A stretch of DNA of 64,000 nt, from the NCBI RefSeq assembly GCF_900112685.1, contig NZ_FOMS01000001.1:310001-374000 (forward strand), given 5' to 3'. Both the position numbers and the translations under genes were made by a program. Numbering within the stretch: position 1 is the stretch's first letter; each line of letters begins with the position of its first letter. This document shows positions 57,268 to 64,000 of this stretch, piece after piece. The notes under the pieces are model-generated. The model was not told the origin of the DNA and ran no database searches. It saw nothing but the letters and a program-made list of their open reading frames with translations. The DNA comes from Roseivivax sediminis. GTDB taxonomy: Bacteria; Pseudomonadota; Alphaproteobacteria; Rhodobacterales; Rhodobacteraceae.

Positions 57268-58632
57268 TCAGCCAAGTTCGCCCACGAGCGTTGGAAGGAG
57301 TTCCGAGACGGTCGGATGGATTGGCATGCTCCGGCCGAGCACTTCGGCCGGAGCGCCTGCATTCATCAGATAGAGAATTCCGTGGATCGCCTCGTCGCCG
57401 CCCGGACCAAGGACGCTGCCACCGAGGATCAGACCGCTCTTTGCGTCGACGACGAGCTTCATCAGGCCCTGCGCCTCGCCTTTCTCGACCGCCCGGCCCA
57501 CGCGGGACATCGGACGCGAGGCGACCCGGACGTCATAGCCCGACGCCCGCGCCTGCGCCTCGGTCAGGCCCGCACGCCCCAGCGGCGGATCGATGTAAAG
57601 GGCGTAGCCCGGAACACGGTCGCCGATGTTCCGGTCGCCACCGTCGAGCAGGTTTGCCGCGACGATCTCGTGATCGTCCCAGCTGGTATGCGTGAAGGCG
57701 CCACGGCCGTTGCAATCCCCAAGCGCCCAGATGCCCGGCACGGCCGTCTCGAGCCGTTCGTTCACCGGCACGAAGCCGCGCGCGTCGACTTCGAGACCCG
57801 CCGCCTCGAGGGAAAGGTCGTCGGTGTTCGGCGCCCGGCCGACGGCGAGCAGGACATCGCTGCCATGTATCTCCGGGGCGCCCTCCTCGCAGCCGACATG
57901 AACGCAGACACCGTCCGGACCAGGAGCGAGCGCGATGCACTTTGCCGCCGTTCGGATCGCGACCCCCTCCGCCGCGAGGATACCTCGGATCGCTTCGGAA
58001 ATCTCCGGATCCTCTCGCTGAAGGAGAGCGGAGGCACGCTCGACCACAGTCACTTCGGCGCCGAAGCGGCGGTACATTTGTGCAAACTCGAGCCCGATGT
58101 AGCTGCCACCGACGACGACCAGGTGACGTGGAAGCCGGTCCAGATCGAGAATTGTGGTGCTGGTGAGGTAGGGGACATCGCGCACACCCGGCAGATCGGG
58201 ACGAGAAGGACGCGCGCCCACATTCAGGAAAATGCGGGGCGCGCTCAAACGAATGCCCGCGACCTCCAGAGTGTCCGGCGCCACGAACCGTGCGTGCCCA
58301 CGCAGCAGGGTAAGCCCCTCCATGCCCTCCAGCCAGCGTTCGAGCCCCTCCCCGGAGGCTGACACCACCTGCCGCATGCGCGTCCGAACGCGCGCCATGT
58401 TCGCCGTTGGCGGCAGCGTGTCGATACCGAAGTCAGCCGCCCGGCGGACGATATGGGCGGCGTGCGCCGAAGCGGCCAAGGTCTTCGTCGGCGTGCAGCC
58501 CGCGTTAACGCACGTGCCACCAATCAGTTTGCGCTCGACCAATGCGACCCGCATGCCCGCTCCGGTCAGCCGAGCGGCAAGAGCCGGTCCTGCCTGCCCC
58601 GCGCCGACGATGATTGCATCGAATTCAGTCAC
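57268..58632 (-). CDS. Flavin disulfide oxidoreductase (mercuric-reductase-like)
   Basis: A 454-residue protein with FAD site DAIIVGAGQAGPALAARL, redox pair GGTCVNAGCTPTKTLAASA, NAD site VVVGGSYIGLEFAQMYRRFG and C-terminal HPTVSELLPTL. It lacks an N-terminal heavy-metal-binding domain, so mercury reduction is not implied; many such proteins reduce unknown disulfides or quinones. GTG at 58632 follows GGAGG by 4 bases; an ATG nearby is out of frame. Confidence 0.88.
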   Translation of the reverse strand: MTEFDAIIVGAGQAGPALAARLTGAGMRVALVERKLIGGTCVNAGCTPTKTLAASAHAAHIVRRAADFGIDTLPPTANMARVRTRMRQVVSASGEGLERWLEGMEGLTLLRGHARFVAPDTLEVAGIRLSAPRIFLNVGARPSRPDLPGVRDVPYLTSTTILDLDRLPRHLVVVGGSYIGLEFAQMYRRFGAEVTVVERASALLQREDPEISEAIRGILAAEGVAIRTAAKCIALAPGPDGVCVHVGCEEGAPEIHGSDVLLAVGRAPNTDDLSLEAAGLEVDARGFVPVNERLETAVPGIWALGDCNGRGAFTHTSWDDHEIVAANLLDGGDRNIGDRVPGYALYIDPPLGRAGLTEAQARASGYDVRVASRPMSRVGRAVEKGEAQGLMKLVVDAKSGLILGGSVLGPGGDEAIHGILYLMNAGAPAEVLGRSMPIHPTVSELLPTLVGELG

Positions 58633-58947
58633 GCATCCTCCACCTGGGTCAAGCCTGCCGAACGGTTGGGCCATCGCCGTCAGCAACGGGTTTCCATACT
58701 GAGCCGAACGTCGTGTAGGGAGCACACGGGCTCCGGTCGCTTGGTGGACTTCGCGACATGGTCACGAACGATGAACGAGCATGGATCATTTGCCTACGGG
58801 ACGGCGAAGCCTCTTCCCTCAGTTCCGGCGCAGATGGGCCGCCGAGCGGCATTGCCCCGAAAATAGGGAGGTGTTTCCGTCAGATAAGCGATGGCCATCG
58901 TCGCGTTGACGACCATCGCATTTGAATAACCGATCGGGAGCCCCGGC

Positions 58948-59235
58948 TCAGTTGTCCATTGTCATGCCGGCGGTGGCGGCCGTCAGGATGGAGGTTGCGC
59001 CTTCGTTGCTGCCGCAGATCGATCTCAGCCGCACCTTGGCGGAGTCGGGGTTCTGCCGCGAACCCAGCCGCGTGACGAGGTCCGTGGCCGCCTGGAGCTG
59101 CAGCGCGTCGTCGAAATCGCGGTACTGTGCACAGCTGACGCTCGACAGATCTTCGGAGTCAGCCTGGGCATGAGCCGCGGTCGCCATGACCGCGATGAGA
59201 GGTGTGACGATTGCGTAGGTTTTCAGGGCGTTCAT
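58948..59235 (-). CDS. Small exported protein, HdeA/HdeB-like
   Basis: A 95-residue protein with signal peptide (MNALKTYAIVTPLIAVMATA, cleavage AHA-QA). The mature part has two cysteines (SVSCAQYRDFDDALQLQAAT and LRSICGSNEG), which recalls HdeA/HdeB acid chaperones in size and disulfide spacing, but this is only a resemblance. It is read away from the phosphatase fusion gene. GGAGAG precedes the ATG. Confidence 0.65.
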   Translation of the reverse strand: MNALKTYAIVTPLIAVMATAAHAQADSEDLSSVSCAQYRDFDDALQLQAATDLVTRLGSRQNPDSAKVRLRSICGSNEGATSILTAATAGMTMDN

Positions 59236-59606
59236 AGAAGTGCTCTCCGTGTTTAGCGTTAATATTCCGTACAGATCTCGGGGCACGCCGCGGCATTTGA
59301 GCGTTGGCAGGCCCCGTTGATTGCAATGAAAGTTTTGCGCAGATCGACAGGCCGGATATTCTGAATTCTACCCAGACTTTTTCACGATCCGGGCAGTCGG
59401 CGCCCGCCAGTTGCGCGTTCTGCCACCAGGCGCGGGTAGATCGGTGTGCAAAATGAAAAACTGCGCGCGGAACCTGTAAGACAGCGGCGGCCTCACCCGG
59501 CAAGTTGAAGATCAGCGTCTGCCTTCCGGCAGCTGCCCAAGATGTCGCCGATCGGAAGACGGTCCTCGATACCGCTGCAGCGGCCTTGGAAAACATGGAG
59601 CACGAG

Positions 59607-60797
59607 ATGACCGCAATACGCACCTCGATCGCCGGTACGATCCTCGCAGCACTTCTGACAACCACGGTGTCGGCGAATGAGGATGCCTCGCAGGTTCTGA
59701 TCGAAGCCAATGTCACGCAACTTTCGACCCATATGGGCGAGATGCAGATGGGCGTCGACGTCCTCGGCCTCGTTGTCGACAATGCGCTTCGCTTCGAACC
59801 GTTTCAAAGCATCGGCGACATGTTCGGGCGCGACGATGTCGTCTACCTGATGCGGCACGGCCCGACGGACTGGAGCAAGCTCGACATGGCGGATGTCGCG
59901 CCCGCCGATTGCGGGAACCAGCGCGTCATGTCCCCGGAGGGACGCCAGCAGATGGCCGATCTCGGCGCGCTCCTGGCTTCGAACAACCTGGTGCCGTCGC
60001 GGATCGTTGTCAGCGAGTGGTGCCGCAACCAACAGACCTATGAGGCTCTCATGCAGGGCATGGGCGCCGTCGACGATCGCATCGCCCGTGACATGCCGAT
60101 GGAGACTGACCCGGGTCTCAACCTGCTGCTGTCGCTGCAGGGCGCGAAGAGCGTAGAGCCGCTGCGCCAACGGATCGCCGCCTGGGACGGAGATCCGGAA
60201 CGCAATGGGCCGCTGCTCCTGATCACACATTACACCAATATCGAGGAGTTGACACAGTTCCGGGTCTTCGAAGGCGAGGTTCTCGTGATCGATCCTGACC
60301 GGGAAAATCGCGTTCTGGGCTACATTCGACTGCGCTCGGCCTCGCCGGACGTGGGGCATTTCGCGGACGCCATGGCGTCGCCTCTGAACAAAGAGGAGAT
60401 GGCATTCGATATGGTGGAAAGATACTATCGGGCCCTGAACACGCGCGATGCTGAGCAGTTCGCAGGCCTTCTGGCGGACGACTGGTTCATGCACGGAGAA
60501 TCGCCGTCGCTGCCGTCGCAGGACATGGACACGTTCCTCGCCGAAGTCGGGATGTATGTCGAAGGCATCCCCGACATCGCTTACGAGATCGACTCCCTGC
60601 ATTTTGCCGATGACGTTGTCACGACAATCGGAACGTTGAGCGGCACCCATACCGGGCCCATCCTCGGGATCGAAGGCACCGGGCGGCATGTGGAATTCGG
60701 TGCCATCGCCGTGCACCGGGTTCGGGACGGGGTGATCTACGAAAGCTGGCAACTGCCGGATCGGCTGGGTCTGCTGCAACAGATCCAGCAGGAGTGA
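59607..60797 (+). CDS. Exported histidine phosphatase fused to a SnoaL-like domain
   Basis: A 396-residue protein. Residues 1-23 are a signal peptide (IRTSIAGTILAALLTTTVSA). Residues about 75-225 form a histidine-phosphatase-like domain, with VVYLMRHGPTDWSK for the RHG motif and LLITHYTNIEEL for the second His. Residues about 270-390 are a SnoaL/NTF2-like fold (FDMVERYYRALNTRDAEQFA, RHVEFGAIAVHRVRDGVIYE). GGAG 6 bases before ATG 59607. Both active-site sets appear intact, and the fold pair is unusual. Confidence 0.82.
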   Translation: MTAIRTSIAGTILAALLTTTVSANEDASQVLIEANVTQLSTHMGEMQMGVDVLGLVVDNALRFEPFQSIGDMFGRDDVVYLMRHGPTDWSKLDMADVAPADCGNQRVMSPEGRQQMADLGALLASNNLVPSRIVVSEWCRNQQTYEALMQGMGAVDDRIARDMPMETDPGLNLLLSLQGAKSVEPLRQRIAAWDGDPERNGPLLLITHYTNIEELTQFRVFEGEVLVIDPDRENRVLGYIRLRSASPDVGHFADAMASPLNKEEMAFDMVERYYRALNTRDAEQFAGLLADDWFMHGESPSLPSQDMDTFLAEVGMYVEGIPDIAYEIDSLHFADDVVTTIGTLSGTHTGPILGIEGTGRHVEFGAIAVHRVRDGVIYESWQLPDRLGLLQQIQQE

Positions 60798-60834
60798 CCG
60801 GCGGGCGTGCTCCGGCTCCGGCGCCTCGACTGCC

Positions 60835-61914
60835 TCAGCAGCCGGTGCGGCGCAGCTGCCCCGGCGTTACGCCAAGCTTGCGTTGGAAAAGGGTTGTCAT
60901 GTGAGCCTGGGACGAGAACCCGCAGTCGAAGGCAATCTGCGCAAGCGGCTCTTTCGTCTGCATGATCTGGCTCTGCGCCCGGTTCAGTCGGCGCTTCAGC
61001 ACGTATTGATAGGGGCTCTGTCCGGTGGTGCGTTTGAACGACCGCGAAAAGCTGGTGCAAGACATGCCGGCAAGCGCCGCCAGCCCTTTGAGCTCGACCG
61101 ACTCCTCGGACGTGTTGTCGATGTGGTCCTCGATCCGCCTGAGAAGCGTCGCCGGGAGGGTATGCGGATCGTGAATGGACGCGCCATGTTCCTCGGCAGC
61201 CTCCCGGCGCAGTTCGAGGATCAACGCATGGATCAGGGTATCGTCGTAGAGCAGGCCGAACGGCGCGTCGCTTTGGGCGTTCTTCAACAGGCGCACGCAG
61301 ATGGCGAGCACCAGATCGGAATCGGCGGGAGCCTCGTGAAGCGGCCCGAAATCCGTCGCGGCGACACCCTCTTCTTCCTCGAGCACGGCGCCCAACACCT
61401 TGCGGGGCAACGACACCGCGATGGTCGCGCCGGGATCGAAACGCCGCGCGGCGCATGGCACGTCCGGCGGCGTGACGTCGAATTCGCCGCGGCGATAGAC
61501 GTACGGTTTGCGACGTGCCCCACCGATATCCATAGCCATGGTGCTGGAACTCATCTGGATTTCCAGCACCAGTTCCGAGACTGCTCGTTCGACGGTTACG
61601 GACTCGGGATAGCTGAGGTCGGCGATGCCGACTTGGTTGCTGCCGGCGGTTGCGTAACTGCGCACATAGCCTCTGTGGTCGGTTCGGCGCACGCTTTCGC
61701 CGAAGCCGATCGGAGCGGACGTTCGTTTGGCGGCTCCCCGATCCGGGAGGCAGTGCTGCCCTTCGATCTGCAGGATATGCCCTGCCGGCTCGCGGCCAGA
61801 GTTCCCTCGTGTCTCGATTTTGATCCCGTGGTGCACGAGAGCGTGCGGTTTCTGCCCGCCGGCGCCGACCTGAAACGGGGTCCGGCCAGACGTCCAAATG
61901 GTGTTTTCGATCAC
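60835..61914 (-). CDS. AraC-family regulator
   Basis: A 359-residue regulator. Residues about 1-220 are a divergent ligand-sensing part (AraC-binding-like, GARRKPYVYRRGEFDVTPPD). Residues about 255-355 contain two helix-turn-helix motifs (LKGLAALAGMSCTSFSRSFK and PLAQIAFDCGFSSQAHMTTL) and the family ending FQRKLGVTPGQLR. It is divergent to the VOC-esterase fusion across 366 bases, so control of that gene is likely. Confidence 0.9.
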   Translation of the reverse strand: MIENTIWTSGRTPFQVGAGGQKPHALVHHGIKIETRGNSGREPAGHILQIEGQHCLPDRGAAKRTSAPIGFGESVRRTDHRGYVRSYATAGSNQVGIADLSYPESVTVERAVSELVLEIQMSSSTMAMDIGGARRKPYVYRRGEFDVTPPDVPCAARRFDPGATIAVSLPRKVLGAVLEEEEGVAATDFGPLHEAPADSDLVLAICVRLLKNAQSDAPFGLLYDDTLIHALILELRREAAEEHGASIHDPHTLPATLLRRIEDHIDNTSEESVELKGLAALAGMSCTSFSRSFKRTTGQSPYQYVLKRRLNRAQSQIMQTKEPLAQIAFDCGFSSQAHMTTLFQRKLGVTPGQLRRTGC

Positions 61915-62280
61915 TCTCGCCTCCTTTGGTCATATGGCTGCGCAGAGTATTTCACGGGCAGAGGGCCGGGTTCTTGACCTCAAGATGCGTGATTTGCACC
62001 GAATGATCGAAGAACGGAGGGAGGCAGACCCCGCACAGGTCCTGCGCACGAGCATCGCCGTCGATGGATCTTTCGCGGGGACATGCACGCGAGGGGAGTA
62101 TTCGGGTGCATCGAGCTCCATTGCGCGGCGTTTGCGCACCGAGACGACGGTGCCAGCAGCAGGACGATGCGTGCACGGGCTGTTCGCGATGACGAGGCGC
62201 CGCGGAAACCGCGTGCGGTGTGCGGGCCTTTGCCGCATGATCCATCGCAGGCTCACCCACGCAATGACGTCAGGATCACC
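61915..62280. other. Divergent regulatory gap between AraC gene and VOC-esterase fusion
   Basis: About 366 bases without a supported gene. It should hold both promoters. I see no strong inverted or direct repeat to name an operator. GGGGAGTATTCGGG near 62093 recalls the AAATACTC repeat core but is too divergent to call. Confidence 0.35.
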
Positions 62281-63825
62281 ATGACCGAAGGCATGCATCA
62301 TGTTACGGCGATCACGCGCAGGGTTCAGGCCAATGTGGATTTCTACGCGGGATTCCTGGGCCTGCGGATGGTCAAGCAGACCGGCGGGTTCGAGGATGCC
62401 GAGCAATTGCATCTGGTCTACGGCGATTGGGCCGGAAACCCCGGATCTCTGGTCACCTTCCTCGTCTGGGAGGACGGCGCGCCCGGCCGCGTCGGCAGCG
62501 GCCAGGTGTCCGAAGTCGCCTTCGCCGTGCCCGTCCGGTCGATCGGCACATGGCTGACCCGTGCACTTGACGCGGGGCTGCAGGTCGAAGGGCCGAACAG
62601 GGAGTTCGGCGAGCCGGTGCTGCGGCTCAAGGATCCCGACCGCATCATCGTCAAGCTGGTGGGCTCCGATATGTCCTCGGCCGCTCCGCTTCCCGATCCG
62701 GACGCGCCGACGCGGCTGAGATCCGTCACCATTCTCAGCGTCGTGCCCGATGAAACGTCGGCCTTCCTCGCCCGCTTCGGCTACCGCGAAGGTGCCCGCG
62801 ACGGCGCCATCCGGCGTTGGACCTCGGATCGCGACGCGGTCGACGTTCGGGACGCAAGCGGATACGTCCCCGGCATTCCCGGCACCGGCATCGTCGACCA
62901 TGTGGCGTTCCGCGCGGCCGATGGCGACGCGCTGCGGCGCATGCGGCGCGACCTCGCCTCCCATGACGGGATCACCAACGTCCACGACCGCAAGTATTTC
63001 CTGTCCCTCTACGTGAGGGAGCCCGGCGGCACGCTTCTTGAACAGGCGACCGACGGGCCGGGCATGGATGTGGACGAGGACATCGACCGCCTGGGCGAGA
63101 CATTGTTCGTGCCTGACAGCGACCGGAACCGCGCCGAGGACCTGCGGGTCATGCTGCCGCAATTCGCCCGGCCGGGCGCGGCGCGGATCGTGCTGCGCGA
63201 CCTTCCCTTCATACACCGCTTCCACACGCCGGAAGAGGCCGACGGGCACCTCATCCTGACCCTCCACGGGACTGGGGGGAGCGAGGCCGACCTGTTCCCG
63301 ATTGCCGCGCGCATCGACCCCGCGGCCACGCTTCTGGGCCTGCGCGGGCGCGCGACGGAGGAAGGCGTGGCCCGCTTCTTTCGCCGGTTCGACACGGCGT
63401 TGTTCGACCAGGCCGACATCCGCGCCGAGGCCGAGGCATTCCAGGCGTTCTGGCAGCAAGCCGTGCGGTCCTACGGGCTCGACCCGGATCGGATCACGGT
63501 GATGGGCTATTCCAACGGCGCAAACTTCGCGGCCGCTGTCATGGCGCTTTACCCGGGGTTGGTCCGGCGGGCGATCCTGCTGCGCGCCGTGATGCCGCTC
63601 GAGGAGCCGCCGGAACCGGACTTGTCGGACGTGCAGGTGCTGACGGTGACGGGGGCCGACGACCCCTACTCCCGCCACGCGGCGCGACTGAACGACTGGT
63701 TGCAGGATTGCGGCGCGGCTGTCGATCCGCGCGAAATCGCTGCCGGGCACGGGCTGAGCGACGCCGACCAGACCATGGCGCGCGACTGGCTGGTCGGGGT
63801 CCGGGTGCCCGGCGGAATGGACTGA
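62281..63825 (+). CDS. Fused VOC ring-cleaving dioxygenase and carboxylesterase
   Basis: A 514-residue protein with three parts. Residues 1-130 are VOC domain 1 (MTEGMHHVTAITRRVQANVD, AGNPGSLVTFLVW), about 140-290 VOC domain 2 (GTGIVDHVAFRAADGDALRR, VREPGGTLLEQATDGPG), and about 310-514 an alpha/beta hydrolase (LILTLHGTGGSEADLFPIAA, nucleophile VMGYSNGANFAAAV, Asp in VTGADDPYSRH, His in IAAGHGLSDAD). It corresponds to the split pair at 55537-57119 joined in dioxygenase-then-esterase order. Metal ligands (His, His, Glu) and triad are intact. Confidence 0.9.
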   Translation: MTEGMHHVTAITRRVQANVDFYAGFLGLRMVKQTGGFEDAEQLHLVYGDWAGNPGSLVTFLVWEDGAPGRVGSGQVSEVAFAVPVRSIGTWLTRALDAGLQVEGPNREFGEPVLRLKDPDRIIVKLVGSDMSSAAPLPDPDAPTRLRSVTILSVVPDETSAFLARFGYREGARDGAIRRWTSDRDAVDVRDASGYVPGIPGTGIVDHVAFRAADGDALRRMRRDLASHDGITNVHDRKYFLSLYVREPGGTLLEQATDGPGMDVDEDIDRLGETLFVPDSDRNRAEDLRVMLPQFARPGAARIVLRDLPFIHRFHTPEEADGHLILTLHGTGGSEADLFPIAARIDPAATLLGLRGRATEEGVARFFRRFDTALFDQADIRAEAEAFQAFWQQAVRSYGLDPDRITVMGYSNGANFAAAVMALYPGLVRRAILLRAVMPLEEPPEPDLSDVQVLTVTGADDPYSRHAARLNDWLQDCGAAVDPREIAAGHGLSDADQTMARDWLVGVRVPGGMD

Positions 63826-63852
63826 CCCGGGAGCGACCGGGCGCAGCGCCGT

Positions 63853-64000
63853 TCAGCCCTTGCGCGGGCTGACGCGATCGAGTTCGGGCGTGATCGGGAT
63901 GAACTCGTCCTCGTCGCCGGGCGGCAGACGGAACGGCCCGCCGGTCCAGTCGCCGGCCTTCCAGTCCTCCTTGGCCTGTTCGATGCGCTCGTTTGAGGAC
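63853..64000 (-). CDS. Pirin family protein, C-terminal end (5' part outside window)
   Basis: Forty-eight codons are visible, ending SSNERIEQAKEDWKAGDW then TGGPFRLPPGDEDEFIPIT and the stop at 63853-63855. E-R-I-E-Q-A-K-x-D-W with a late EFIP is the usual end of bacterial pirins. It converges on the fusion gene with a 27-base gap. The catalytic cupin part is not visible. Confidence 0.65.
   Translation of the reverse strand, partial: SSNERIEQAKEDWKAGDWTGGPFRLPPGDEDEFIPITPELDRVSPRKG

Noticed and set aside
57268-58632. Mercuric reductase as firm identity
   Set aside because: The heavy-metal-binding N-terminal domain and the C-terminal Cys pair of MerA are absent, and no other mer gene is nearby.
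58726-58947. Small gene or RNA between the flavin enzyme and HdeA-like genes
   Set aside because: About 220 bases without a convincing frame, ribosome site or strong fold.
62086-62110. Further copy of the AAATACTC repeat
   Set aside because: GGGGAGTATTCGGG shares only the GAGTATT core and lacks the flanking TTCTT and hairpin parts.

Overview
The window is high-GC alphaproteobacterial DNA, most likely from a Rhodobacteraceae (roseobacter-type) genome. The evidence is the TrcR/DUF1013 regulator, a pyruvate-dehydrogenase-type E1 beta with an N-terminal lipoyl domain, a GTTC-N7-GTTC LexA box, and intergenic AAATACTC repeats of a kind I associate with this family. I saw no tRNA, rRNA, CRISPR array, integrase or intact transposase.

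Positions 1-30532 are compact housekeeping sequence with few lesions. In order they hold trpB (partial), a sulfotransferase-like gene, a protocatechuate-branch block (pcaD, an esterase, pcaB) with an ArsR regulator, an acyl-CoA synthetase, and dnaX. Next come a TerB/DUF533 gene, ybaB-recR, trcR, a secreted RNase T2, a 2Fe-2S ferredoxin, a stand-alone DnaE2 C-terminal OB domain behind a LexA box, a peptidoglycan-binding lipoprotein, a Do-type protease, a DksA-like gene and cysE. A four-gene overlapping 2-oxoacid dehydrogenase operon follows, then corA, sdaA-gst, rpiA, gor and hflK-hflC-DUF2065. Convergent gene ends in this half carry two families of repeated hairpins.

At about 30.55 kb the character changes. 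From there to about 46 kb intact accessory genes alternate with gene debris. The intact genes are a class A beta-lactamase with a divergent AmpR-like LysR regulator, iorAB molybdenum hydroxylase, a DUF4260 membrane protein, catalase, DUF5996 and a KefC-type antiporter. The debris comprises two IS256-like and one IS110-like transposase remnants, and broken tetR, epimerase, GMC oxidoreductase, alpha/beta hydrolase, GNAT, lrgB and isochorismatase-like genes.

From 45.7 kb to the end lies a mostly intact redox and electrophile-handling cluster. It contains a zinc alcohol dehydrogenase, an MBL hydrolase, two pirins, and an ArsR repressor followed by a quinone-reductase-like, luciferase-like and ABM operon. 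It also has an aldehyde dehydrogenase with a ThDP enzyme, and an esterase plus ring-cleaving VOC dioxygenase operon with a flavin disulfide oxidoreductase. A secreted histidine phosphatase/SnoaL fusion, an AraC regulator and a single-chain VOC-dioxygenase/esterase fusion complete it. The last protein joins in one chain what the neighbouring operon encodes as two overlapping genes. Together with catalase, KefC and the nearby glutathione reductase, I infer a quinone/aromatic-electrophile defence neighbourhood; this is inference from families and context, not demonstrated.
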